Below are positions 40,831-52,816 of a stretch of DNA of 64,000 bases, one piece after another. The stretch is from Lethocerus indicus (Eukaryota; Arthropoda; Insecta; Hemiptera; Belostomatidae): assembly GCA_019843655.1 (NCBI GenBank), contig JACDQD010000005.1:9761575-9825574 (forward strand). Reading direction: 5' to 3'. Position 1 is the first letter of the stretch; every line of letters starts with the position of its first letter. The notes under the pieces were generated by a model. It had not been told where the DNA came from. It worked only from the letters and a program-made list of their open reading frames with translations, and did no database searches. Made by a program: the position numbers and the translations under genes.

Positions 40831-43390
40831 CCCATCTGGTCTAATAAAATCCAGTGATGTGGGTCTCACCGTAGTGAAGGCGGAAAGACGTGCGTGTGGG
40901 GAGTTGGCTCCAGCAACAGAACGTTCGGAAGGGGTTAATCGAAATAGGAATGAGCCTGAAAGTGATGCAGGATAACGTTGTTGGGTCGCAAAAAAAATTT
41001 TGGTGCCCAGCCACTGTCAGAAAACAATTATTATTTCCTTCGTTCTAGGCCAAAATTCAAAATTATGTCTTGTATTTTGACCGGCAAAACCTTGATCGCG
41101 AGTTATCGGTAACGCGGGTATATTTTTATGTTAGCTTAAAATTAAGACCTACCAACTAAATTTTAAAGTTTTTCCCTTCTTTGAATTAGTCCCAATTAAA
41201 TGTATTAAACTTTGAAAATTAAACTTTAATATTTGGAAAATAGCTGTTTGGTTCGGGACGTGTGCCGGTCTCCCGGTCTAGAAGAAACATTTAATTCATT
41301 GCCGTAACTGATTATCTTTTATAGTTATATATATTATTTACTGTCTTTGATTGTGTTGAAATATTTATTCTCATCGAATCGTCTAATTCCATAGTTTTCT
41401 CAACCTAGTGATCTTATGCACAGTGATTGGATGAATCTATTAAATGAAAGTAATATGGAGAATAGGTCCACGCGTCGGGAGTTTTCTCATGCTTATTGTC
41501 GTGCCATATTTTGTCCTCAAAAATGACGATCTAACTAATAGGTGATGTTACAGTTCTATTAGCCGGTCCTAAAATATAATTTTTTAACTTCATCTCTTCA
41601 ATAGGGTCCCGTGGTTCGCTATAGAAAATTGACGTACATCCGAATAAAACCAATACTTCAAATTACGGAAAACTCGTTCGCTCATCCCGCGTCGAATTAG
41701 CAACCAAAAGTGCAATCGAGAGGGGAAACTAATAAAAAATTCTTTTATTACGGGAGTGAAACCAGGTCCAGCTGAAAATATAACGCGGCTTTGACATTAT
41801 TCACTTTTCGAATTCGGAACGAGGGGAACGGCCGCTATTAAAAAACTCATCAAACTCGGCTAATAAACCTTGTTTTCTTTTTGCCTCGACTCGTTCCGTC
41901 CTGTCGCGACAGCGAACCACTTTTATCAATTTTAGGCCCCCGTTTTTCGGTATATTTGCGCCGTAAGGGCCACCCTTTGGCAGAGCGAAATTAACTTTTG
42001 AACCCGCCAATATTCTCCAGTGAAATATATAATGGGGTATACAAACACTGCGGGCTGTTGAAAAGAGGTATAAACTTTGGAAAGTATTATCGCGGTCTGC
42101 TCTCTAAAACTTAACAAAAATACTCATAATTATCCTTCCTAACTTACTTCACTAACTTAATCTTACTTACTAACGAACACTTAAATCCAAGCAATAGTAT
42201 CCCTGTTATAGCTTTCCTATCCTGGTTCGTTTTCTGAACGGTCCACCGTTGTTCAAACGTTGTTCATTCGGTGATACTTATAACCTAATATCTATAACCG
42301 TCTAAGTCAATAACCTTCCTTAACCATCGTTTAAGGAAAACATTTTCATCCAGGTTGTATTCAAATAAAGAACGAGTAATCAGAATTGAAACCAGTGAAA
42401 GCTACTCGACAGTTGGTAAATCACAACATTTAGTGAATTAATAAAAATGGGCGAACAAATTACAAACAAACTTTGTCTGTGCTCTGTTCACTTGAGTTAA
42501 CGCAGTTATGACAATGTTAATACTCCACTTGGACTTGATTGAAGTTTTCCTTCAGTTAAGTGTTTTGCAATGTCGTACTTCTATATATTACATGTGGGCG
42601 TCTCATATCCAGTATCGAGACCGGTGGCATTATACGCTTTAGATTAGAAGCGAAGGTTTTGTTGTGATTTTTCCTTCAATTTATCGTCTTGATTTTAATT
42701 AAAATTATACTTCATTCACCCATCATTGGCTTCCTAAGCGGGTACTTTCTTTTTTGGAGACGGACGATTTAACAAAGTTTCTAAAGGTTAAGTTAAATTT
42801 GATCGGTCCAGGGGTTTCTAATGAAGGCAGCCGATTGATACCTTTTCGGTGAGGCGAATACGCCCTTTGCGGTGGAGGGCTCATTTTTTTATTCGGAGGA
42901 AATCGAGCGGGGGCTTTCCGACAATTAAACGAGCGTTTCAAGACAGACGGTCGGCCGGTTGAATTCTGCGGTACCGCATTTTATTTTTTAATTGGACATC
43001 TCCCCCGGCTCCCCATTCAGTCCGGCGGTAACGAGGCATCTTCTTTAGAAGCCGCTCTATCCACTCGAAGAAAAACGACCGGGACGGGCGTCCATTTTTT
43101 GACGTCGACGGAGAAATATTGAACCGAACGGTCCTTTCGATAGAAAGCTTTTGGTTTCTTTCCAGGGCCCCCCCCCCGCCTCTTAACTCCCCGGGAGATA
43201 ATGAAGGCTTCAAGTGTACTGGAGGAAGGGAGACCTGAGGGCGGGGGCGGGAGCTTCATTACGTCCTCGGCATTTAAATTCATTAAGGGTCCGCCTCTCA
43301 CCCCCATCTTCATAAAAGAGACAGCCTTATCCCCTCCTTTTATATCCCTTTCATTTTCTCTCTATCCACCTCTTTCACTAGCTTCTCTCA

Positions 43391-43391
<1 letters not shown>
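40831..43391. other. Gene-free interval
   Basis: Mostly unassigned. A run of C near 43168 and short low-complexity stretches. Open frames at 41801-42117 and 42723-43313 show no family motifs and are judged fortuitous. Confidence 0.4.

Positions 43392-43442
<51 letters not shown>
43392..43442. repeat. (TA)n microsatellite
   Basis: About 25 TA dinucleotides. Confidence 0.97.
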
Positions 43443-43446
<4 letters not shown>

Positions 43447-43786
43447 ACCAGATATATACATACATATATCATAGTCCGGAGTTATCCTCAATTATAAATT
43501 GAAACTCACTGTCTCCAGCATGCTTGTTGGATTTATATATTGTGGAAAATATACGCAGATATTTAGGTATTGACGAACGTTGGCCCTACCTAGACTAGAC
43601 CGATTCAGCAATAGTAGTTTCTCTGTAATTTGTAGGACACTTACTTCATGACCGCTCTGGACAGTGCGTAGGTGTTCTTACTATATTATACTATACCGTG
43701 ATAAAATGTTTAATAGCAAATGCGTCGGTAATAATGTTTACCGGAAGTAGCAGGTTATACGGAGTGATTTGATTTATTATGAAATT

Positions 43787-43911
43787 AATAATTTATTATT
43801 ACTATTGTTTCAATTTATATTATAACTATTTCCATTATTATTCACCTAAGCCAGATTGAACGTATTTCCGCATTATGGTGCCTATTCAGTTATAATTTGT
43901 ACGGGTCGGTT
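43787..43911. repeat. 125-bp direct repeat flanking a hammerhead element (left)
   Basis: About 90% identical to 44296-44420 and in the same orientation; shared landmarks TATTCACCTAAGCCA, TTGAACGTATTTCCGCATTA and TATAATTTGTACGGGTC. The two copies directly abut the two ends of the element between them. Confidence 0.9.
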
Positions 43912-44295
43912 TAAAATACCTGTTTTGTGGTCTGCGTGGAGTTGGAATACCGTAGATTTCGTGTGTTTCTGTCTTCTCTCGCCGGTCTGGTCTTTTGCTA
44001 GACGACCGGTTTCGGCGGTAGCGGTGTTAGTCACTTTTGGTACTTTGGATGTTTTCGGGCATCCTCACTGTACTGTCACTGTCGCTTGTACTGTGTTGTT
44101 TGTTTTTCGTGTGTACATATGTGTCTTGTTATGTGTTTTTGGGGGGTGTTGTTCGGTCTTTGTCGGATTATCGGTCAAATATATATTTGATCACACAACT
44201 ATTAGGTTTCGAGTTCCAAATATATGACAGGAAACCTAGAGTTAGAAACACACGAAATCTACGGTATTCCAACCCCTCTAGACCAGGTATTCTAA
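43912..44295 (-). mobile_element. Longest palindromic element copy (384 bp), ribozyme deleted
   Basis: Left end TACCTGTTTTGTGGTCTGCG; the right end, ATCTACGGTATTCCAACCCC then GACCAGGTATTCTAAA, is nearly complete too. The centre (44095-44215, with TTTTTGGGGGGTGTTGTTCG and AATATATATTTGATCACACA) is the fullest in the window and matches the centre of the copy at 51.3 kb. In the hammerhead region GACCGGTTTCGGC joins straight to GGTAGCGGTG, so the CTGAAGA strand is lost. Confidence 0.85.
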
Positions 44296-44420
44296 AATAA
44301 TTTATTATTACTATTACTTCAATCAATATTATAAGTATTTCCTTTATTATTCACCTAAGCCATATTGAACGTATTTCCGCATTAAGGTGCCTATTCTGTT
44401 ATAATTTGTACGGGTCAGTT
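44296..44420. repeat. 125-bp direct repeat flanking a hammerhead element (right)
   Basis: Partner of 43787-43911. Far longer than the 12-17 bp target duplications of the other copies. Confidence 0.9.
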
Positions 44421-47400
44421 CTTCATGAATTGGAACGTCACCGGATAACTCACAGGGCACAATCTATTCTCTCTTTTGCTAAACCCTTATCGTTCTTCCG
44501 CTTCGTCCACTTTCTATCTCTGTCGCTCTCTCCCGCCTTCCCCGGTACGCGCTCACTCTCTCTCTCCCTCCCTCTCTCTCTCTCTCGCCGTGTCAATAGA
44601 GGCTCCCTCCCTCTTCCCCAGCCTTCCACCCCTTTTCTCTTTCGGGGTAAAACTCCGCCATTTTTCATTCCCCTCCCACTTCCGCCCCTTTAATTATTTA
44701 CTCCCCCTCCCGTTGCCCACCCCGGCCGCCGCCGCCGCCGCCGCCGCTAGGCCCCCGGGGTGGAGAGCGGAGGACTTGATTAAAAATCCATCAAACCTCC
44801 CGGAGCTCTGGCCCTGCTCGTCCTTGGACGAGGTGACTAATAAGCCCCAATCGGTGTTTACTTTGTTCCAGTCACGTTGTCTCTCGGTCCGTCCCGGAAT
44901 ATTAACAATTAACAACTTTAGGGGACAGAAATCAGCAGTCCAAAATCGTACGCTGCTTGTTTGCCCGACTAGGCAGAATTTTCTCAATTTGTGAAATAAA
45001 CCTTTCGATTTTTCGTCCTCCGCGTCTTAACAGTCGGATGGCGCAAGAGTAATAATCAATTTTTACGATATCCAAAATAGAAGCTTCGTATAAGCAACGC
45101 TACAGCGGGGGCGCTAAATGTGTATCACGTTTTCCAGTCACTTTTCCATACACTTTCCACGTTAGTTCACCCCCTCTGACACAATAACATAACAAAAGTC
45201 TTTATTTGTTAAAGCTCTATACGTATACATAAAAAATCACTAACGAAATAATACTCAGTGATTTCATATATGCTGTATTACCGATAGATACTGAATTGAG
45301 TGCCTAATAGTAGTATGAGTAACTAACGTAAGCTGTGCATATATTTCACGCGTAACTGAAGTGCTATTTACACCGTAATCAGGTCTACGTTCTGTCGATA
45401 ATGTAGTCCATAAGATGCGCTAGATAATATAGGAGAACTACTGATCCACCGTGGTATATCCAATATATTTTTTCCCAGATTTCCCGACCCGAGATGTATG
45501 AGTCGCTGCAGCCCGCCGGTTGCAATCTTCCGTGGGGTCCCGTTCCAATCCCCCGGCTGGTTTCAGCTTCCGCAATCATCTTTCTATTTCCTTTTCAATT
45601 TTTCCGTTTAATAATTTTCAGATTTCTCTTTTTTTCTTTTCACTTTTTTTAATCAGAGTCCCGTAAATTCGTCAGTCGCCCCAGGCAAGCGGGCCCGGGC
45701 TCCCCTCCGATCCGTCCAATCATCACCGGCACCGCAGTGTCTCGTTCGTATTTTCAGTTGTTCGAAAATTTCCCAAAGTCCATGAAAATTATTCCATGAA
45801 AAGCCGACAGTTGGAAATTTCGATTGACCGAAATGTAAAGAATAAGCCGCCGAGCATCTATATCCCAACGGTGCATTAGAGTGAAGCTGAAATTAATCCA
45901 AAATTTGAAAAAATGCTACCTCATTTATTAATAAAACTAACAATTTCTGAAAGACCTATTATTGGAGTTCGCTTGTCGGCTTACAATATTTCTATAAAAT
46001 ACAAACAAGTTCCAAATGTCTATAACTTTACCACCTCGTCTAGACAACCTTGTCTAATGACAGCAATTTGTCATTTCTACACTTAAACGTTCATGGCCTG
46101 TTTGTATTTTATTTTCGCTGTCCAATTTATTTTTTTTTCCGAATCAGTTCATCTACCAAAAAACGAGCAATAACCGGCGTGGCAATGAAGTTGTGAGAGA
46201 GGGCCTTGAGGACTCATTAAGCTTTCAAGAACGGGGTGGGAGCGCCGACTAAGGGGAGGAGGAAGAAAGAAAGTTCATAGGGCAAACTTTGCATTAACTC
46301 TTATACCCCCGGGGCGGGCAATGCTGATTAATTTTATTAGAAAATCGTTAACAACTCTTTTGTCAGTTTGTTGAATATTAAGGGGCCGCCTGGTTGGTTT
46401 TCTGTTCTACGCGAATAATCAAATTTAATAATTAAAAATTGCGTTATTTTTTTAGTTTTTTTAAATTTCTATAGCCTTAAATATTGAACCACTATCTTGC
46501 AGAATTCAAATTGAAGTTGAAATGAAATGTTGTATAACGCGAATGGCATTAGTTGTTTCATAGTTTTTCCTTGTTTCTACTTGGATCTCTATCTGAAATC
46601 TTAAACAGTACATAGAAAAATTAATTTAATTGAAGATTGCTGATTAGGATACAAATTATTAATTAAAGAAACAATTTCTGAATAATTTCCTTGCGATGTA
46701 CTGTCATACGCCAGTTCATACTTGGAATAATTGCGGACTGCACTTATTATTAAATGAACTTTACGAATTTCGCGCCGGGCCCGCGTTTTCCGAATTGTTT
46801 ATTTTGGGTTTTGGCCGAACCCCCTCAATTTCGCCCCGGGGTGGAATTAAAACACTGACTCTTTTTTAGCCCGGGGGTGCGTTATTGAAGGATCCATCAC
46901 ATTTATTGGGTTCCGACCCCTCTCTCTTAAGGAAATATAAAATGGCCGCACCCTCCCTAAATAAAACACTGGTGGGGGCGAATGTAGTTTGGCAAGCGTT
47001 TCTTTATCCGGCAATATCGTTGAAAATTCCTCCATAAAACCATCCTCCGAACTTCAGTCCTGTAACGACCGAATATTGTAAAGGAGAAGCAGTTCTCCCA
47101 TTCATTTTTTAATGTATCCCCTTTACAATCAAATATTCTACTGAAGATTTCCGTAGAAGCCTCCAGCCTAAGAAATAGGCCGTATAGCTATGAACTCCTA
47201 CTTAATCATGAGCTAGATTGGTTTCGCTAACGTCACTAACTGTTGCAATACATTTAGAGTCATCTATATATTTATCCAGATATATTTTCCATCACGACAA
47301 TAATTAAAACACAATTTGTATTGTTATATGTTACCCATAAAGGACGGGATCTGAATAGATAAAAGTAAACTATTTTCTGTCGCCATTGCAACCGCATTGG

Positions 47401-47481
47401 ATACCGTAAACAGACGTATTCACCCTAGAATGCAAATAAACTTGTCAAATGTGTGTCTTGTTATTGTGTTTTTGGGAGTTT
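44421..47481. other. Gene-free interval, CT-rich and (CCG)n sequence
   Basis: Contains CT tracts (44558-44585) and about eight CCG units at 44726-44748, giving an alanine run in a 172-codon frame with no domain I recognise. The remainder is unassigned. Confidence 0.4.
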
Positions 47482-47965
47482 TTCTTTGTCTTATTTGGGT
47501 TCGGGGAGGAGCCGAATCCGGTCTAGCATAATACCAAACTAGCTAGAGGAGACAGAAACACACGATTTCTACGGTGTTTTAGTAGCCCGGTGTTTTAGTA
47601 ACCCTTCGGAGACCACAAAACAGGTATTCTAAACTGGGTAAGTATCTCTTTCCTGCATTCCCTTTATCGTGGTCATAAGCTGAAACTCATTCTTACTCAC
47701 TACTACTTTGTCAGTCCACAACTTGAATCAAGTCTCGCCTTATATTCCGGACTTGTATCCGGTTATTTATATATAAGCTTATATTTAGGATAGTACTCTC
47801 TCAACATTCCATAATGTTACGCCCTTTTAGACATAGGCGGCAACATTTCTCCTGCTCGTTATTTATTAGCGGGGCACTTGGCTCGGAAAAATAGCCCGTC
47901 GATAAATTCGGACCCAATTTTCATTCTGTTACTAACTTCATTGTCCAATTATTTTTATATTTTAG
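47482..47965 (+). repeat. Duplicate of lipase-intron segment 27497-27955
   Basis: Carries the right half of a hammerhead element (GAGCCGAATCCGGTCTAGCA, ribozyme core decayed) and intron-derived sequence ending in AATTATTTTTATATTTTAG, matching the region just before lipase exon 3. No lipase exon follows, so no second lipase gene is indicated here. Confidence 0.82.
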
Positions 47966-50170
47966 CTGTTAAAGATGTAATATATTACCAATGTATTTAT
48001 GTATGGGGGTTTATTGTCATAAATGAAGGTGGCCTGAAGCCCTCGGGGGCGAGATATTAAAAAAGATTCAATTAGGGGCTGCTCTTAAATTGGTCACCCC
48101 CTTCAACCCCCTCGTCAGAGCCGACGTGCACACTTATCCGGCTCCAATCGAAAATCAAGCCCTCCCTTATTTTACACCCCGTCGGCCATCACCAATTATC
48201 GGGGTTGCTGGAAACCAAGGAGGGAAAAAACCGATGTAAGAAACGTCCGCGCGAATAATTTTTAATTTTTCGATCCCCCCACCTTCCTCTCCGTCGGTCT
48301 AACGACCGCTAAATTTACCCCCTTTCAGCCCCCACTTTTTCCACATCGCCGCCCGCCGGGAAATTGAAATTTCACAGTCCTCGATTTAAAAAATTACACT
48401 GATTTATTAATTGAACCTCTTTTTCATTCCTTTAAATTCCTATTGCTCGTTCTGTATTTTAATCAACGGCCTAGATCCCAGTAGCCTGCCTGACAATTCC
48501 ATTATAAATGTTTGAATCTCGAAGGTTTTAATTCACCAAAAGTTATGTTCAGGTCTCTCGGCAAAGAACGTTTACTCGACGGTATTTATCCTATATTTGT
48601 GTACCGGAGAAATTAATATTACAAGGCGGACGGGAAACACACAAAAATTAAAAACAATAATGGGAATCAGGCGAAAAATCTTCTCCTGTACGGCCTAATC
48701 ACTGACGTCAATTAAGATTTAGTGAAACGCGATTTTAAAGAGCGCAAATAGATTCTCGAAAGTAGGGCATTTAAGAAAATAGAAATTATTCGGCCGGAGC
48801 ATTTACGCGAGCTTTTTCTCGATAAAGACGGGCGGAGGTCGACCGGGGAAAATTATCAGGCGTACTGGGATTCCAGGAAAACGAGTAATATAATTTTAAT
48901 AAAAAAGTTGGCGCCGGATCAGAGAAGAATCAAAGTAAATAAAAGAAAAAGAAATAAAAATCGTGACCATTTGAGCACTCGACCAGAAAAGAAATAATAA
49001 CAAGCGAATGGAGGCCGACATTTAATTTTACTATGAAATTCCTTTCTCTCGATTGATGCGAGATCTTTCTGTCGAAGTATTAATTGATATTAGCATTAGC
49101 TTTTGTGTAATCTAACGTCTACCCGACTATACTGGCAAGGGAGACGGTTAGGATTAAGTTTAAGATTAAGTTAAATAAGCAATTTAAATTATTAAGCAAT
49201 TAATTTATTAATCTCGAAATTGTAACGATCATTTTTATTGAGCGGAGAAACGGTATCATCTGGCAAAACACCGAGCGCCTTCCGTTTGCCGGTTATACTA
49301 GCCCACGATACACCGAGCGCCATCCGTCCGCCGGTTATACTATGTCCCCCAATGCACCGACTTAGTTTCCCCCTTTTTTTATAATTTTATTTATTTTCCT
49401 GGTATTTTTCCTGGACATTTACTTTTCAGATGTCCGTAGGGGACGTTCTTGGGACGTCGGGAGTAATCGAATATCATCCATTTACTTCCGTTTATTGGTA
49501 TATGGGTACCGAAGTTTGCAGGGGTCTGCAAGAAATCCGGGCAAAGAGGGAGTACGCGAGCAGTAATATTTTCCGCACCGTTTCAACCGAGATTGGGGGC
49601 GGGATCCTGTCGTCTATTAATTGACGTATAATTGGATAATTCGTCTCGAACTTGAAAACGTTGCATATTCAGCTCAATTTGCAATCTGAAAGGCAAATAG
49701 GCGGAGGCTTCGCTCTCTTCAGTCGCAACCCCTAACAAGCGAAAATGAATTCTTTCAACCGCTCCCAACCTCCTCCCACCCCCCAACCGCTCCTCCCTTC
49801 TTTCCTTTCTTTTATATTTTCCCCATCCACCGAGACTGCATTAGGAATGCATTAACAATTATCCCCTTCCTTGACCCCTCTTTTTTACTAACGAGCGAAT
49901 CGATAGTTTGGGGAGGCGCAATCAGCTCAAGAAGTCGAGAGCGGATTACAAAATTTCAACGCTGAATCCGCAATTAAGGAAGTCCCGGAGAGGACCCAGT
50001 TTTTTTATTAACGAACCGAGAGGACTCGGTAATACATTTTCCGAAAGGAGATAGTTGGAAGTTTGATAGTTGGAAACGTTCGTCTCTCCGATAAAATTCT
50101 TTTTGGATGGGCCCAAGTTTCCGTGACCAGAACTCGAATGTCGCCCACTGGTTTCCGGCGCGGATAAAAG
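47966..50170. other. Gene-free interval
   Basis: Unassigned apart from a 42-bp tandem duplication at 49268-49351. An ATG frame after a pyrimidine-AG at 49430 was considered as an exon and not accepted. Confidence 0.4.
49268..49351. repeat. 42-bp tandem duplication
   Basis: Two adjacent units (49268-49309, 49310-49351) sharing ACACCGAGCGCC, TCCG and GCCGGTTATACTA with a few substitutions. Confidence 0.85.
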
Positions 50171-51212
50171 TTTTCCTGTTGATCGAAAATTTATTGATAA
50201 AAATTTACTTTCAGTAATCTAGTTAATCGGTGCAGGTGCACTCAAGGAACGATTTTTGTGAAACTAGCGCCCCCCAGAGTGTGGTGCGGAAATGTACATA
50301 ACTAAAGTTCGTTGGGCGCACTTGCACCGATAAACTAGCGTCCCCTGAGGGTGGTGCGGAAATGTACTTAACTAAAGTTCGTTGAGTGCACAAGCACCGC
50401 GCACGCGATAAACTAGCGCCCCACTGAGGGTGGTGCGAATGCACTTAACTAAAGTTCGTTGGGTCCACTTGCACCGATAAACTAGCGCCCCTGAGGGTGG
50501 TGCGGAAATGTATAACTAAAGTTCGTTGGGTCCACTTTGCACCGATAAACTAGCGCCCCCTGAGGGTGGTGCGGAAATGTACTTAACTAAAGTTCGTTGG
50601 GTGCACTTGCACCGATAAACTAGCGCCCCCTGAGGGTGGTGCGGAAATGTACTTAACTAAAGTTCGTTGGGTGCACTTTGACCGATAAACTAGCGCCCCC
50701 TGAGGGTGGTGCGGAAATGTACTTAACTAAAGTTCGTTGGGTGCACTTTTGACGATAAACTAGCGCCCCTGAGGGTGGTGCGGAAATGTACTTAACTAAA
50801 GTTCGTTGGGTGCACTTTTGACGATAAACTAGCGCCCCTGAGGGTGGTGCGGAAATGTACTTAACTAAAGTTCGTTGGGTGCACTTTGACCGATAAACTA
50901 GCGCCCCCTGAGGGTGGTGCGGAAATGTACTTAACTAAAGTTCGTTGGGTGCACTTTGACCGATAAACTAGCGCCCCCTGAGGGTGGTGCGGAAATGTAC
51001 TTAACTAAAGTTCGTTGGGTACCGATAAACTAGCGCCCCCTGAGGGTGGTGCGGAAATGTACTTAACTAAAGTTCGTTGGGTACCGATAAACTAGCGCCC
51101 CCTGAGGGTGGTGCGGAAATGTACTTAACTAAAGTTCGTTGGATGCACTTGCACTACTAAGCGCATTACTAAGAATAAACTTTTGTCAATAAATTTTGGA
51201 TCAACAGGAAGA
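50171..51212. mobile_element. TIR element enclosing a 13-unit tandem array
   Basis: The ends are inverted repeats: left 50171-50218 (TTTTCCTGTTGATCGAAAAT... TCAGTAAT) and right 51165-51212 (ATTACTAAGAATAAACTTTT... AACAGGAAGA), about 85% complementary over 48 bp, with weaker complementarity continuing inward to about 50248. Between them lies the array. There is no transposase, and the TSD is unclear. The layout resembles foldback or tandem-repeat-bearing MITEs; the superfamily cannot be assigned. Confidence 0.8.
50240..51145. repeat. 13-unit satellite (62-78 bp) with CTCF-like motif per unit
   Basis: Thirteen AACTAGCG landmarks recur between 50264 and 51089, each followed by GAGGGTGGTGCGG and CTTAACTAAAGTTCGTTGGG or close variants. 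Units 1-4 are diverged; units 5-13 are nearly identical except for TGCACTT length changes. On the minus strand most units read CAGGGGGCGCTA (some with one G fewer), the 3' half of the CTCF consensus. Confidence 0.93.
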
Positions 51213-51416
51213 CAATTTTGGATCCTAAATATACAATACCAGATAGGTTTCGTGTCATATATTTGAAACCATGTATTGAACTATACAGAACCTAATAGTT
51301 GTGACCAGTTGTGTGATCAAATATACATTTGAACGCTATTTCGACAAAGACTTAAGACGATTAAAAAAATCCCTCCCAACCCAAATAACACAAACAACAT
51401 CCCCCAAAAACATAAG

Positions 51417-51421
<5 letters not shown>

Positions 51422-51459
<38 letters not shown>
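51422..51459. repeat. (TA)n microsatellite inside a hammerhead element
   Basis: About 19 TA units followed by CACACACACA. Confidence 0.95.
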
Positions 51460-51469
<10 letters not shown>

Positions 51470-51558
51470 ACAAACAGACAACCACCACAGTACAAATGGC
51501 AGTGACAGTGCAATGAGGATACTCAAAAAACATCCAAAGTGCCAAAGTGACTAACACC

Positions 51559-51595
51559 GCTACTGAAGATGGTGAGCGGCCGAAACCGGTCTACC
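51559..51595 (+). ncRNA. Hammerhead motif, core intact, stem I mutated
   Basis: GCTA, CTGAAGA, GGT-GAGCG-GCC (one G-U pair), GAAA, ACCGGT, C, then TACC instead of TAGC. Catalytic residues are complete; stem I is weakened. Confidence 0.65.
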
Positions 51596-52267
51596 AAAGG
51601 ACCAAACCGGCGAGAGGACACAGAAACACGAAATCTACGGTATTGGGAAACACTGCTTTGTGGTGATTCCAGGAAAACATTTTCCTCTTAAATCGTATTA
51701 TTTCGTACTAAATAAAATTCTCCGAATATCCCAGCAGCACCGAGTATTAATAATTATAATTAAATACTTTCGTACAGCATTTATTAACATCTTAATTCTT
51801 ACAGGACATTTTTCAGAATATATTTCGCCTTATATTTTAATAAAGGGCAAAATCTATTCTCCCTTTTGGGAATATTGACATTAAATTATGAGAGTGCGAA
51901 TTCTTTAATACTTTTTCCAGTCTGGCCCTGTTTCCAAATTGCGCCAACCCGGAGAAACAAAGGCTTAAAAGGAGTAGTAATTCAATTTCTGAGAAGGCCC
52001 CCGGATATATTATTACTTTGCCCTTCCGGTTGGTTTGACTCGGATTAAATTTCGTTTCTTTGAGATTCACCCCCAGAGGAGAGGCGGACCAGATTGTTTC
52101 TGTAAATATTGTTATGTATTCCAAAATAAAATAAAACGGAATCCGAATAACGGAGAGACTGCTCTACGTTCAATCAACAATTTTCGTGCTTGGTTAACGT
52201 TTGTTGTCGGAGGTTTTTTTTAAATAATTAAATCTATGTAAATTTCGCTCAAAAATATATCCAGTGT

Positions 52268-52816
52268 TGAAATATCACGTCGAATCCTCATACCCGACTC
52301 AAAGGAATCGACTTAAACCGAAAATTTGGACTTTTAAGACCATTACTAAAACGGTCGTCAAAATTGGCCTCAAATAAAAAACTGACAATATACAAAGCGA
52401 TACTTAAACCGACATGGACATACGGTATGGAGCTATGGGGTTCCACTGAGACATCCAACATCGCTCGCATCCAGATATTTCAGTCGAAAGTCCTTCTTAC
52501 CATCCTTAATGCTCCCCGGTATGTTTCTGACCACACAATCCATCATGACCTCAAAATACCGACAGTCGACGAAGTCACAAAATCCCGGTTCTTGAAGTTC
52601 CACTCCCGCCTTTCTCCTCATCCTAATCCACTCGTTCAGTCCCTTTCCTCTCTTATCCATCCATTATCCCCCCCGCGTCACCTTAAACGCCGCTGGCCTA
52701 GAGATCTTCTTAGCCCTTGGACTATTAGTTCTTGTGCCAAAAGTACCATCTTTGGGTGGTTCCTTTTATCACGAAATACATGTGAAAAAAAATACATACA
52801 GCATTTGTACTTATAA
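52268..52816 (+). pseudogene. Jockey-type LINE ORF2 C-terminal fragment, open frame
   Basis: An open frame from about 52280 to the stop at 52814-52816 reads SNPHTRLKGIDLNRKFGLLR, KKLTIYKAILKPTWTYGMEL, SNIARIQIFQSKVLLTILNA, then HPNPLVQSLSSLIHPLSPPR and RRWPRDLL. This is the post-RT tail of a jockey-clade ORF2, the same family as 19208-19669 but without the frameshift. The reverse-transcriptase and endonuclease domains are absent, so it is a 5'-truncated copy. Confidence 0.88.

Larger units (their letters stand above)
51287..51650 (+). mobile_element. 5'-truncated hammerhead element with internal microsatellite
   Basis: Starts within the element centre (CCTAATAGTTGTG, then TTGTGTGATCAAATATACAT, the reverse complement of the 44.2 kb copy) and continues through CATCCAAAGTGCCAAAGTGA, the ribozyme at 51559-51595 and the outer arm to ATCTACGGTATTGGG. 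A TA array at 51422-51459 occupies the place of a short TGTGTACATATGTGT motif in the 44.1 kb copy. Confidence 0.85.

Noticed and set aside
44476..44994. 172-codon frame with polyalanine
   Set aside because: Driven by CT-rich and CCG repeats; the remaining portion matches no family I know.
49430..49624. Possible exon starting MSVGDVLGTSGVIEY after a TTTTCAG
   Set aside because: Acceptor-like context only; product unrecognised and no partner exon nearby.
50240..51145. CRISPR-like array of repeats and spacers
   Set aside because: Eukaryotic context; whole units are repeated without unique spacers, and the array is bounded by terminal inverted repeats.
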